Below, in pieces: positions 1 through 5,878 of a DNA stretch of 5,994 bases; the first letter of the stretch is position 1; each line of letters opens with the position of its first letter. This stretch comes from Pedosphaera sp. (GTDB taxonomy: Bacteria > Verrucomicrobiota > Verrucomicrobiia > Limisphaerales > UBA9464): assembly GCA_009695405.1 (NCBI GenBank), contig SIAZ01000218.1, forward strand, positions 1 through 5,994. Reading direction: 5' to 3'. Position numbers and translations under genes: made by a program. The notes under the pieces were generated by a model. That model was given only the letters and a program-made list of their open reading frames with translations. It did no database searches and had not been told where the DNA came from.

Positions 1-80
1 AGCGCCTCCATCCCCACCTTCGCTTTGAACGCTGAACTGTGTCTTTTCCGTTTGGTTTTGGTTTTCATTGGTCTGATCAT
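1..80 (-). CDS. IS3-family transposase OrfA, N-terminal fragment (cut by window edge)
   Basis: The minus-strand frame starting at 80 reads MIRPMKTKTKRKRHSSAF and continues KAKVGMEA up to the window edge. The Lys/Arg-rich start followed by RHSxxFKAKVxxEA is the typical opening of IS3-family OrfA, the small helix-turn-helix protein that binds the IS ends. OrfA is normally joined to the DDE catalytic OrfB by a -1 ribosomal frameshift. Only about 26 residues are visible, roughly a quarter of a usual OrfA. A second in-frame ATG at 68 (giving MKTKTKRKRHSS) is an equally good start. Neither has a clear ribosome binding site, as is common in IS3 elements. The opposite strand carries an open hydrophobic frame here, which is treated as a shadow. 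Confidence 0.78.
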   Translation of the reverse strand, partial: MIRPMKTKTKRKRHSSAFKAKVGMEA

Positions 81-120
81 TTTGTCGTTGATCAAACCCG
101 CAAAACCATAACTTAACCGC

Positions 121-146
121 TGGTCCAGTTTTCGGGGTCCACCTCA
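121..146 (-). repeat. Terminal inverted repeat of the IS3-family element
   Basis: On the minus strand this begins TGAGGTGGACCCCGAAAACT and continues GGACCA. The TG tip, the GGACCCC block and the AAAACTGGACC block resemble IS3-family ends. The matching repeat lies outside the window, so the inner boundary is approximate. The element ends 138 bases before the start codon of the downstream peroxidase gene. Confidence 0.7.
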
Positions 147-249
147 ACTCGACGACTTTTTTATTTAATAAATTTTATGGACTGATGCAATCTTCACCTG
201 ATTGATTCCCCATTCAATCTAGTTGAAATCATTGTTTTTTAACTTCCAC

Positions 250-276
250 TTGACTCTATCGCACTCGGCATAATCT
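250..276 (+). promoter_or_regulatory. Possible promoter of the glutathione peroxidase gene
   Basis: TTGACT (250-255) and TAATCT (271-276) resemble -35 and -10 boxes, but the 15-base spacer is short. The -10-like box ends only 8 bases before the ATG at 285, so a transcript from it would have almost no leader. No Shine-Dalgarno sequence is visible before the ATG, which agrees with that. The region between the IS end and this site (147-249) contains an AT-rich run at 157-178 that could act as an UP-like element; I see nothing else in it. Tentative. Confidence 0.3.
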
Positions 277-284
277 TCACTCCA

Positions 285-830
285 ATGAAACTCCGCGTTC
301 TACTTAGTACCCTCCTCGCTTCCACCCTTACAATGACTGCCGCTTCTTCTCTTCAAGATGTTAAACTTAAAGACATCGATGGTAAGGACACCTCTCTCAA
401 GGCCTATTCTGGAAAAGTCCTCCTCATCGTCAATGTGGCTTCCAAGTGCGGCCTGACCCCGCAATACGAACAATTAGAATCCACCTACCAGAAGTTTAAA
501 GGCCAAGGATTGGAAGTACTCGGATTCCCCTGCAACCAGTTCGGCTCTCAAGAACCCGGCACTTCCGCAGAAATCAAAACCTTCTGCTCTTCCAAGTACT
601 CAGTGACTTTCCCTCTCTTCGCCAAACTAAATGTTAACCCACCCGAACAACATCCCTTCTACACCCAATTAACCGGCGATTCAGCAATGTTCCCCGGTAA
701 AATCGAGTGGAATTTTGGTAAGTTTCTGGTCGGTCGTGATGGCAAAGTCATCAAACGCTTTGCTCCCCAAGTCAAGCCAGACGCTCCCGAAGTCGTCCAA
801 GCTATCGAAGCGGCTCTGAAGGCAAAATAA
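285..830 (+). CDS. Exported glutathione peroxidase-family thiol peroxidase
   Basis: This 181-residue protein reduces hydrogen peroxide or organic hydroperoxides. Residues 1 to about 20 (MKLRVLLSTLLASTLTMTAA) form a Sec signal peptide without a lipobox, so the enzyme probably acts outside the cytoplasmic membrane. The fold follows in normal order. The peroxidatic Cys55 lies in NVASKCGLT, followed by FPCNQFGSQEPG (81-92, with Gln85) and WNF (142-144, with Trp142 and Asn143), giving the Cys-Gln-Trp-Asn catalytic set. Cys101 in IKTFCSSKY sits where plant and insect enzymes keep the resolving cysteine, so it is probably thioredoxin-dependent rather than glutathione-dependent; Cys83 is the third Cys. 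The active site uses Cys, not selenocysteine. Mature length (about 160) is normal for bacterial members. It appears monocistronic, with a strong terminator 36 bases downstream. Calling it BtuE/Gpx is a family-level statement; substrate and reductant are inferred. Confidence 0.95.
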   Translation: MKLRVLLSTLLASTLTMTAASSLQDVKLKDIDGKDTSLKAYSGKVLLIVNVASKCGLTPQYEQLESTYQKFKGQGLEVLGFPCNQFGSQEPGTSAEIKTFCSSKYSVTFPLFAKLNVNPPEQHPFYTQLTGDSAMFPGKIEWNFGKFLVGRDGKVIKRFAPQVKPDAPEVVQAIEAALKAK

Positions 831-866
831 AGACCAAATCAATTAGCAGTCACTCTCAGTTTAAAC

Positions 867-894
867 AAAGCCCGCTTATAGAGCGGGCTTTTTT
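867..894 (+). terminator. Strong intrinsic terminator, probably bidirectional
   Basis: AAAGCCCGCT (867-876) pairs perfectly with AGCGGGCTTT (882-891) around a 5-base loop, and a run of six T ends at 894. This ends the peroxidase transcript on the plus strand. On the minus strand the same hairpin is followed by TTTGTTT, so it can also end ilvN, whose stop codon lies about 75 bases away. It is the only visible terminator between these convergent genes. Confidence 0.92.
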
Positions 895-968
895 AAAAAC
901 TCACTCAGATAAAGGCAGAACCCATTCAATCTTCCGGCGAGACTGGGAATTTATGGCCGCGAGCGAAA

Positions 969-1442
969 TTAAACCCTTGGCAAAGCGACCACACCCGATC
1001 GTGTTAAATCGAGAATCCCAAAGTCCTTAAGAAGTGACAGGAATTGATTGATCTTTCCTTCGGCACCGGTGATTTCAATGACAATGCTGTCGGCTTCGAC
1101 ATTAACCACCTTCGCTCGAAATAACTCAGCCAGTTGACAAATCTCCGAACGGTTTGCACCACTTGCAGAGACTTTTACCAAGACTAATTCTCGGTCAATA
1201 TAATCTGTTTTGCTGTAATTGATGACCTTCACCGAATCGATGAGCTTCTCGAGTTGCTTGCAGATCTGTTCGACCGTGGTGTCGTCGCCACGGGTGACAA
1301 TGGTCATTCGACTCAACGTCGCATCGTGCGTCGGAGCCACGTTCAGGGAATCGATGTTGTAGCCGCGGCCGCTGAATAAACCGGCGACACGGGTTAAGAC
1401 GCCGAACTTATTTTCGACGAGGACAGAGATGGTATGGCGCAT
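969..1442 (-). CDS. ilvN: Acetolactate synthase small (regulatory) subunit
   Basis: This 157-residue protein is the regulatory subunit of acetohydroxyacid synthase, the first common enzyme of valine, leucine and isoleucine synthesis. It activates the catalytic IlvB/IlvI subunit and mediates valine feedback inhibition in the cytoplasm. Residues about 3-77 are an ACT domain (ISVLVENKFGVLTRVAGLFS, then RGYNIDSLNVAPT and LSRMTIVT); about 82-157 are the C-terminal small-subunit domain (RELVLVKV, LFRAKVVNV, ending RSGVVALPRV). Asn11, Gly14, Asn29 and Ala36 match positions linked to valine binding in E. coli IlvH, so feedback sensitivity is expected. Length is normal. The ATG at 1442 has no clear Shine-Dalgarno sequence. 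No ilvB or ilvC is adjacent: the gene stands alone, convergent with the peroxidase gene and behind its own attenuator. The name ilvH would be equally acceptable. Confidence 0.97.
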   Translation of the reverse strand: MRHTISVLVENKFGVLTRVAGLFSGRGYNIDSLNVAPTHDATLSRMTIVTRGDDTTVEQICKQLEKLIDSVKVINYSKTDYIDRELVLVKVSASGANRSEICQLAELFRAKVVNVEADSIVIEITGAEGKINQFLSLLKDFGILDLTRSGVVALPRV

Positions 1443-1483
1443 GACGTTTTTGGTTGTAAGTTTTTAGTTTTCTAGCAAAGGGC

Positions 1484-1499
1484 GGACGGTTCCCCGTCT
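1484..1499 (-). other. Stable hairpin in the ilvN 5' untranslated region
   Basis: On the minus strand GACGG and CCGTC form a 5-bp stem closed by a GGAA (GNRA-type) tetraloop, with one more G-U pair possible. It lies between the attenuator terminator and the ilvN start codon, about 40 bases before the ATG, and has no T tract, so it is not a terminator. It could protect the 5' end of the message or affect translation. The structure is seen; the role is a guess. Confidence 0.45.
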
Positions 1500-1517
1500 A
1501 GGACAGCAACTCCGCTT

Positions 1518-1556
1518 AAAAACCAAAGCCCGCGATCCGTTGCTGGGGACGCGGGC
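1518..1556 (-). terminator. Attenuator terminator upstream of ilvN
   Basis: On the minus strand GCCCGCG (1556-1550) pairs with CGCGGGC (1534-1528), and CCCC/GG bases in the loop can extend the stem. TTTGGTTTTT (1527-1518) follows, the U-rich tract of an intrinsic terminator. The terminator sits about 75 bases before the ilvN start codon and after a valine-rich leader peptide. There is no gene it could end other than that leader, so it is a regulatory terminator inside the ilvN leader. The plus strand has no T tract here, so it acts in one direction only. Confidence 0.85.
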
Positions 1557-1628
1557 GACCTGTTATCCGGGTGAAGAGTCGCACCGCATCAACCCACACG
1601 GGTAACACGGACTACAACTACTCTGCGG
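1548..1628 (-). promoter_or_regulatory. Antiterminator and pause-hairpin segments of the ilvN attenuator
   Basis: Segment 2 (minus strand, 1590-1578, GATGCGGTGCGAC) pairs with segment 3 (1559-1548, GTCGCCCGCGTC) over 12 bp, with one bulged U and one G-U pair. Segment 3 contains the entire 5' arm of the terminator, so the two structures exclude each other. Segment 1 (1628-1624, CCGCA, codons Arg5-Arg6 of the leader peptide) pairs with TGCGG in segment 2 (1588-1584). An inner ACCC/GGGT stem lies at 1603-1592. This gives the full 1:2, 2:3, 3:4 set. A ribosome stalled at Val7-Val10 covers segment 1 and frees 2 to pair with 3, allowing readthrough. A ribosome at the stop codon (1591-1589) covers 2, so the terminator forms. 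Confidence 0.85.
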
Positions 1629-1639
1629 ATCTGAATCAC
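1589..1639 (-). CDS. Valine-rich leader peptide of the ilvN attenuator
   Basis: The 16-codon frame starts at GTG (1639-1637) and translates to MIQIRRVVVVRVTRVG. Six of 16 residues are Val, including four in a row (GTA GTT GTA GTC), and two are Ile. An in-frame TAG lies just upstream at 1651-1649, and GTG is the only usual start codon. GGTAGG at 1653-1648 is a well-placed Shine-Dalgarno sequence. From memory, the E. coli ilvBN leader peptide IvbL contains VVVVRVVVVVG, so this peptide has the same VVVVRV core. The varied Val codons argue against a simple repeat. The peptide acts as a sensor of charged Val-tRNA (perhaps also Ile-tRNA) in control of ilvN; the peptide itself probably has no other function. 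The stop codon overlaps antiterminator segment 2, as expected. Confidence 0.85.
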   Translation of the reverse strand: MIQIRRVVVVRVTRVG

Positions 1640-1647
1640 GGGTAAAA

Positions 1648-1653
1648 CCTACC
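1648..1653 (-). promoter_or_regulatory. Ribosome binding site of the leader peptide
   Basis: GGTAGG on the minus strand ends 8 bases before the GTG start of the valine-rich leader peptide. It decides the start of that short frame. It is notable because the protein genes in the window lack a visible Shine-Dalgarno sequence, while this regulatory peptide, which must be translated efficiently, has one. Confidence 0.6.
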
Positions 1654-1682
1654 GGAGGCAGGGTCTCGGCAGCAACCGTGAA

Positions 1683-1703
1683 ATTTTATTACAAAATTGG
1701 CAA
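1683..1703 (-). promoter_or_regulatory. Possible promoter of the ilvN leader transcript
   Basis: On the minus strand TAAAAT (1688-1683) or the overlapping TAATAA (1691-1686) is the best -10-like box upstream of the leader peptide. TTGCCA (1703-1698) resembles a -35 box but is too close to pair with it, and no good -35 is seen at the right distance. Transcription from this -10 would start near 1676, about 23 bases before the Shine-Dalgarno sequence, giving a leader of suitable length. The choice rests mainly on position and AT content. Confidence 0.3.
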
Positions 1704-1726
1704 CTTAATCACTGTGCCCGTAGACT
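1697..1726 (+). promoter_or_regulatory. Possible promoter of the CotH-family gene
   Basis: TTGGCA (1697-1702) and TAGACT (1721-1726) form a -35/-10 pair with an 18-base spacer. The predicted start of transcription falls at or next to the GTG start codon at 1733, which has no Shine-Dalgarno sequence, so a leaderless message is possible. The site overlaps the region needed for the divergent ilvN leader promoter. Weak evidence. Confidence 0.3.
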
Positions 1727-1732
1727 TCCCCA

Positions 1733-4700
1733 GTGCCTCACTCACTCCATCGAATTTTTGCTTTACTGATGCTTTGCCTCTTTTGGAAGCCGGACGCCTC
1801 GGCTCAAAGCCTTTCTTGGATTCCTACTGGGGATCAATGGCGGTTCTTTCGGGGTACTAAAGAAGCTTCGATTCCGGATAACACCGAGTGGCGTAAACAG
1901 AATTTTAATGAAAGTGCTTGGGAATCGGCACCATTACCCCTGTTCTACGGGGAACCTCTGAACGGAACGTCTCTTTCGGATATGGCGAATCGGTACTCGA
2001 CGCTCTTCTTAAGACATTCGTTCGTGGCAAGTGATCCAACCGATGTCAAAAGTCTAGTGCTCAAGGTACAAGTCGATGACGGCTTTATCGCTTGGATCAA
2101 CGGTGTCGAAGTAGCTCGGTTGGGGGCCCCCACCGAGGATCCCTTGTTTAATAGCCTCGCTTCCCAAAACGCGGCTGAACCCGTCCAACTCGAGGACTAC
2201 ACTATCGGAGTTCCTCAGTCTGTTCTCAAGCTCGGGACCAATGTCCTCGCCATCCAAGTATTCAACGTCAATCTCACGAGTAGAGATATTGTCATCGACG
2301 CCGGACTGGATGCCACGATTGACTCCGATCCGCCTCGCTTGGCTCGGTTGTTGCCTGCTGAAGGTGCCGTTTTATCCCATCTCGATTCCGTGGAAATCCT
2401 CTTCACTGAGGCCGTTCGCGGTGTTAAGGCATCCCATCTTCAAATCGATGGAATCTCTGCAGCGAGTGTCACTCAGATTGCTCCAGATCAATATCTTTTT
2501 ACCTTTCCCCCACGTCCCTCGGGGATAGCTACTTTCACCCTGTCAGGAGGCTCAACTCTGACTGATCTTTCCGCGGCCTCACGCCTCTTCACCACGTCAA
2601 CTTGGTCCTATTCAATCGATGCGACCGCTCCCGTGCCGGGTGTGACCATTAGTGAGTTTCTCGCAGTCAACGAGCGCGGTTGGCGGGATGATGATGGGGA
2701 CCGTTCGGATTGGATTGAACTCTTCAATAGTTCAACGGCGGCAGTACCCCTCGCCGGTTGGGCCTTGGTCGACGGAAGCGCCACTTGGCGATTTCCGAAT
2801 GTAACCTTGGCGGCTAACTCTCGATTACTCGTCTACGCTTCAGGAAAGAACCGAACCAATACGACAGCCGCACTCCACACAAATTTCCGCCTCGATAACG
2901 CCGGAGAACGACTCGCGCTTCTCGCCCCCTCTGGAGCCGTCGCCTACCAATATACTCCTCTCTTTCCACGACAACGACCCGACGTCTCCTATGGCCATGT
3001 TGAAGGAGCACCCAATCGTCAGGGCTACTTTACTGTACCCACACCCGGTCAGCCAAATTCAACACGAGGTGAAGGCTTCGCCCCAGATATTGAATTTTCT
3101 CGGTCCGGTGGAACCTACCCAAGCGGCGTCCTCGATTTAGCTCTGCGCCTTGCCACGGTCACTCCAACCGTCACCAATGCATCCATTCGCTATACCCTGG
3201 ACGGATCCATCCCAACTGAACGTTCCCTCCTCTATTCAGAGCCTCTTTTCTTCACAAATACGGCTGTTCAAATCCGTGCGCGTGCCTTTGCTGAACCTCT
3301 CCTCCCAGGGACTCTTCACAGCGAAGCCTTTATGCCGCTCTCCGCGCCTTTGGTAGCTTTTCGCTCGGACTTACCGATCCTACTCATTCACGATTACAAC
3401 CGAGGGCGGCCTCCCGCCAATTCAAGGGTTTTCGCCACTGTCCAACTCTTTGAACCCAGCACCAACGGCTTCACCTCTCTAACCAATGCCCCTTCCCTAA
3501 GCGCCCGAGCTGGTATTTCGGTGCGAGGTTCCAGCACGGAGGGCGGCGCTAAGGCAAGTTATCGACTTGAGATTCGTGATGAATTCGACAACGACCGAGC
3601 GGTGCCTCTTCTAGGTATGCCACCCGATGGCGACTGGATACTGTACGCACCCAACAATTTTGAACCGGTTCTCATTCATAATCCACTGATGCACCAACTC
3701 AGTCGAGATATCGGGCGCTATTCACCGCGCACTCGCTTTGTTGAAGTCTACTTTATCGGTTCAGGCACTTCATCAATCCAGCAGGCCAGTTACTCGGGTA
3801 TTTATGTTTTGGAGGAACGTATCGAAATCGGGAGTCAACGGGTCGACGCTGGTTCGCTCCAACCACAGAATCTCACCGTTCCTTCGGTTACCGGCGGCTA
3901 TATGTTGAAGGTGGATCGCTTGGACCCCGGTGATTCTGGATTATCCGTTGCGAACCAAGGAATTGGTTTTGTTGAACCCTCTGAATTCGAACTTAAACAA
4001 TCAGCCCGTGCCCCTCAGTTAGCTTACCTCCGCGGTTACATGACCTCATTTGCCAACGCACTTTACTCGGATTCAATTTTCAAGAATCCAACCAATGGCT
4101 TCCGAGCATTTATCCATACATCCTCTTGGATTGATCATCATCTTTTGAATGTTCTTTCTTTCAATGTCGATGCCCTTCGGCTCAGTGCCTACTTTTATAA
4201 GGAACGTTCTGGATTGCTTCACTTTGGTCCACTTTGGGATTTTGATCGCGCACTCAATTCAACCGATGGTCGAGATTCAAATCCTCGAGTCTGGCGTTCT
4301 CAAACCAGCGATCGCGGAACCGATTTCTTTAACTACACGTGGTGGGATCGTCTGTTCCTCAATCTCGATTTTTTCCAAGACTACATCGATCGCTATCAAG
4401 AATTACGGCAATCCCATTTCAGTACAACTAACCTCTGGCGATTGATCGATCAAATGGCCAATAAAGTACGGAGTGCACAACCTCGCGAACAATCGCGATG
4501 GGGAGTAACACCTCGCGGTGGCAGTTACCAAGCTGAGGTGAATCTAATGCGGACTTGGATTTCTAACCGAACCGACTTTATGGATCGGCAATTCGTTTTG
4601 CCGCCTAAAATTGCAGCACCAGGCGGTTCTATTCCTACCGACTTTTCAACCCGCATAACGCCGCCAAATGGTGCCAATGTTTACTACACGCTCAACGGCT

Positions 4701-5620
4701 CAGATCCACGTTTACCCGGTGGTAAAACAAATCCAGCAGCCATTCTCTATTCCGGTGAACCTATCCAAATAAGCGGCAATGCAAAACTAGTGGCTCGCTC
4801 GGTCAACCCCGCTCACATCGCCCTTACTGGCGCCAATAATCCTCCGCTCAAATCAACTTGGTCTGGGCCTGTCTCCGCAACTTATGTCGTCGACCCTATC
4901 CCAATCCAAATCACTGAAATACACTATCATCCTGATGACGGCATCGCAGCGGGTGATGCGGACAATCTTGAATTCATCGAACTGCTTAACCGAGGTACCC
5001 AACCTCTTTCGTTGGTAGGAATGCGACTCCGTGGAGGTATCGACTTTAACTGGACGCCCACCAATCGCGCAATTCTTGAACCAGGACAACGTGGCGTCTT
5101 GGTCCGCAACCTCGCCCGCTTCACTTCCACTTACTCGTCAGCAATCCCTATTCTCGGTGTCTACACGGGCAATCAACTCGCCAATGATGGCGAACGCATC
5201 GCCCTCTTCGGCCCTCTCGATGAGCCCATTTTTGATTTTCGCTATGATCCACTGTGGCATCCCCTGACCGATGGAGGCGGCTTTTCTATGGTCAGTTCTA
5301 ATGAAACCCAACCCGGCCCCCTAGACTTGGCAAGTTCTTGGCGACGAAGTTCTTTTGTCGGAGGATCCCCAGGGCGCCCAGATGCTACCCCCACCTATAC
5401 TCCGGCGCCTTTGACTGTCTCGCTCCTCAACCCAATGGCTCTTCGCTTTCGATTCACTTCGCCTGCGGGCACAAGACATTTACTTCAAGAGACCCCCCTG
5501 TTGGAATCGGGATCTTGGAATTTACTCAGTTCTTTCGATGGCACCAAAACAAATACCATCCAAGAATTCGAAGTCCCAACACCTCAAGCTACTCGCTTCT
5601 TTCGACTGCTTCGTTACTAG
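1733..5620 (+). CDS. Large exported CotH kinase-family protein with lamin-tail and chitobiase-like domains
   Basis: This 1295-residue exported protein begins with a signal peptide (MPHSLHRIFALLMLCLFWKP, cleavage near ASA-Q at 24/25). Approximate layout: 27-195 beta-rich domain (DDGFIAWINGVEVAR); 198-297 Ig-like; 302-420 lamin-tail domain (ISEFLAVN, DWIELFNSS); 450-535 chitobiase/hexosaminidase C-terminal-like domain (RYTLDGSIPT); 545-890 CotH core; 955-1052 second chitobiase-like domain (YYTLNGSDPR); 1057-1190 second lamin-tail domain (FIELLNRG, NDGERIALF); 1225-1295 C-terminal tail ending RFFRLLRY. The CotH core shows RGSS (598-601), KASYRLE (from Lys607), GIYVLEER, NVDALR (Asp813) and LWDFDRA (Asp836, Asp838). 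CotH proteins are atypical kinases; spore-coat CotH phosphorylates coat proteins. The substrate here is unknown, and a cell-surface or extracellular role is inferred. The mature part has no cysteine. The GTG start is chosen because an in-frame TAG lies at 1721 and the next ATG (1769) would cut the signal peptide. Confidence 0.9.
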   Translation: MPHSLHRIFALLMLCLFWKPDASAQSLSWIPTGDQWRFFRGTKEASIPDNTEWRKQNFNESAWESAPLPLFYGEPLNGTSLSDMANRYSTLFLRHSFVASDPTDVKSLVLKVQVDDGFIAWINGVEVARLGAPTEDPLFNSLASQNAAEPVQLEDYTIGVPQSVLKLGTNVLAIQVFNVNLTSRDIVIDAGLDATIDSDPPRLARLLPAEGAVLSHLDSVEILFTEAVRGVKASHLQIDGISAASVTQIAPDQYLFTFPPRPSGIATFTLSGGSTLTDLSAASRLFTTSTWSYSIDATAPVPGVTISEFLAVNERGWRDDDGDRSDWIELFNSSTAAVPLAGWALVDGSATWRFPNVTLAANSRLLVYASGKNRTNTTAALHTNFRLDNAGERLALLAPSGAVAYQYTPLFPRQRPDVSYGHVEGAPNRQGYFTVPTPGQPNSTRGEGFAPDIEFSRSGGTYPSGVLDLALRLATVTPTVTNASIRYTLDGSIPTERSLLYSEPLFFTNTAVQIRARAFAEPLLPGTLHSEAFMPLSAPLVAFRSDLPILLIHDYNRGRPPANSRVFATVQLFEPSTNGFTSLTNAPSLSARAGISVRGSSTEGGAKASYRLEIRDEFDNDRAVPLLGMPPDGDWILYAPNNFEPVLIHNPLMHQLSRDIGRYSPRTRFVEVYFIGSGTSSIQQASYSGIYVLEERIEIGSQRVDAGSLQPQNLTVPSVTGGYMLKVDRLDPGDSGLSVANQGIGFVEPSEFELKQSARAPQLAYLRGYMTSFANALYSDSIFKNPTNGFRAFIHTSSWIDHHLLNVLSFNVDALRLSAYFYKERSGLLHFGPLWDFDRALNSTDGRDSNPRVWRSQTSDRGTDFFNYTWWDRLFLNLDFFQDYIDRYQELRQSHFSTTNLWRLIDQMANKVRSAQPREQSRWGVTPRGGSYQAEVNLMRTWISNRTDFMDRQFVLPPKIAAPGGSIPTDFSTRITPPNGANVYYTLNGSDPRLPGGKTNPAAILYSGEPIQISGNAKLVARSVNPAHIALTGANNPPLKSTWSGPVSATYVVDPIPIQITEIHYHPDDGIAAGDADNLEFIELLNRGTQPLSLVGMRLRGGIDFNWTPTNRAILEPGQRGVLVRNLARFTSTYSSAIPILGVYTGNQLANDGERIALFGPLDEPIFDFRYDPLWHPLTDGGGFSMVSSNETQPGPLDLASSWRRSSFVGGSPGRPDATPTYTPAPLTVSLLNPMALRFRFTSPAGTRHLLQETPLLESGSWNLLSSFDGTKTNTIQEFEVPTPQATRFFRLLRY

Positions 5621-5762
5621 AATTCGAACAACTTCGAAGTAATTACCTCTCTTGAAACGGGGATCTGATGTGATTAGCAAGCTCTAGAAGTCGGACCATT
5701 TCCCGTCTTGAATGGAGACCTAGTCCTAAAGGTGGGAGAACCACCGATGGTCAAGTAGATTT

Positions 5763-5778
5763 AAGCTTCGGGCTTTTT
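5763..5778 (+). terminator. Weak possible terminator of the CotH-family gene
   Basis: AAGC (5763-5766) and GCTT (5772-5775) pair around TTCGG, followed by three more T. The stem is only 4 bp, so this is a weak candidate. It is the only hairpin followed by T residues in the 300 bases after the stop codon at 5620. Confidence 0.25.
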
Positions 5779-5878
5779 ACCCACAACTATTTACAGATGT
5801 GTCTGGAGATTAGTAGCCCTGATCCTCGCCTAATTTTCTAGAAGCCCAAAAAAAGTGAATGAGAGAGCGTGTTTTGTC

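Larger units (their letters stand above)
1..146 (-). mobile_element. IS3-family insertion sequence, left end only (runs out of window)
   Basis: Read on the minus strand, the element starts at 146 with a typical IS3-family terminus (TGAGGTGGACCCCGAAAACT...), beginning with the TG dinucleotide of that family. About 66 bases further in, an open reading frame begins whose translation looks like the N terminus of an IS3-family OrfA transposase. The spacing between tip and orfA is normal for the family. The rest of orfA, orfB and the other inverted repeat lie beyond position 1, so completeness, activity and target duplication cannot be judged. IS3 elements usually duplicate 3-4 bases; the candidate outside bases begin at 147 (ACT/ACTC). 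The family call rests on remembered family features, not on a search. Confidence 0.8.

Noticed and set aside
1..111. Open plus-strand frame ending in TAA with a hydrophobic stretch (FRLVLVFIGLIILSLI), resembling the tail of a membrane protein
   Set aside because: The opposite strand encodes a recognisable IS3-family OrfA start with a correctly placed terminal repeat at 146. The hydrophobic run is the antisense of its Lys/Thr-rich codons.
1518..1680. A metabolite riboswitch (cobalamin, SAM or similar) in the long leader between ilvN and the CotH gene
   Set aside because: No conserved core of those riboswitches could be matched, and the valine-rich peptide with mutually exclusive stems fully explains the region as a ribosome-mediated attenuator. 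A T-box was also considered but no T-box consensus sequence was seen.
1640..1680. Resemblance of plus-strand CCGGAGGCAGGGTCTCGGCAGC to the SRP RNA core
   Set aside because: The match to the conserved GGAAGGAAGCAGC core is poor and no long hairpin of 4.5S RNA type surrounds it.
1678..1860. 60-codon plus-strand frame starting with GTG before the CotH gene
   Set aside because: It overlaps the start and signal-peptide region of the CotH-family gene in another frame, has no ribosome binding site, and has no recognisable features.
5622..5640. TTCGAACAACTTCGAA inverted repeat just after the CotH stop codon as a terminator
   Set aside because: The stem is AT-containing and short, and no T tract follows.
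1945..5655. Several open frames of 60-105 codons on both strands within and at the end of the CotH-family gene
   Set aside because: They overlap a well-supported long coding frame with clear domain matches, show no ribosome binding sites or family features, and look like shadows.
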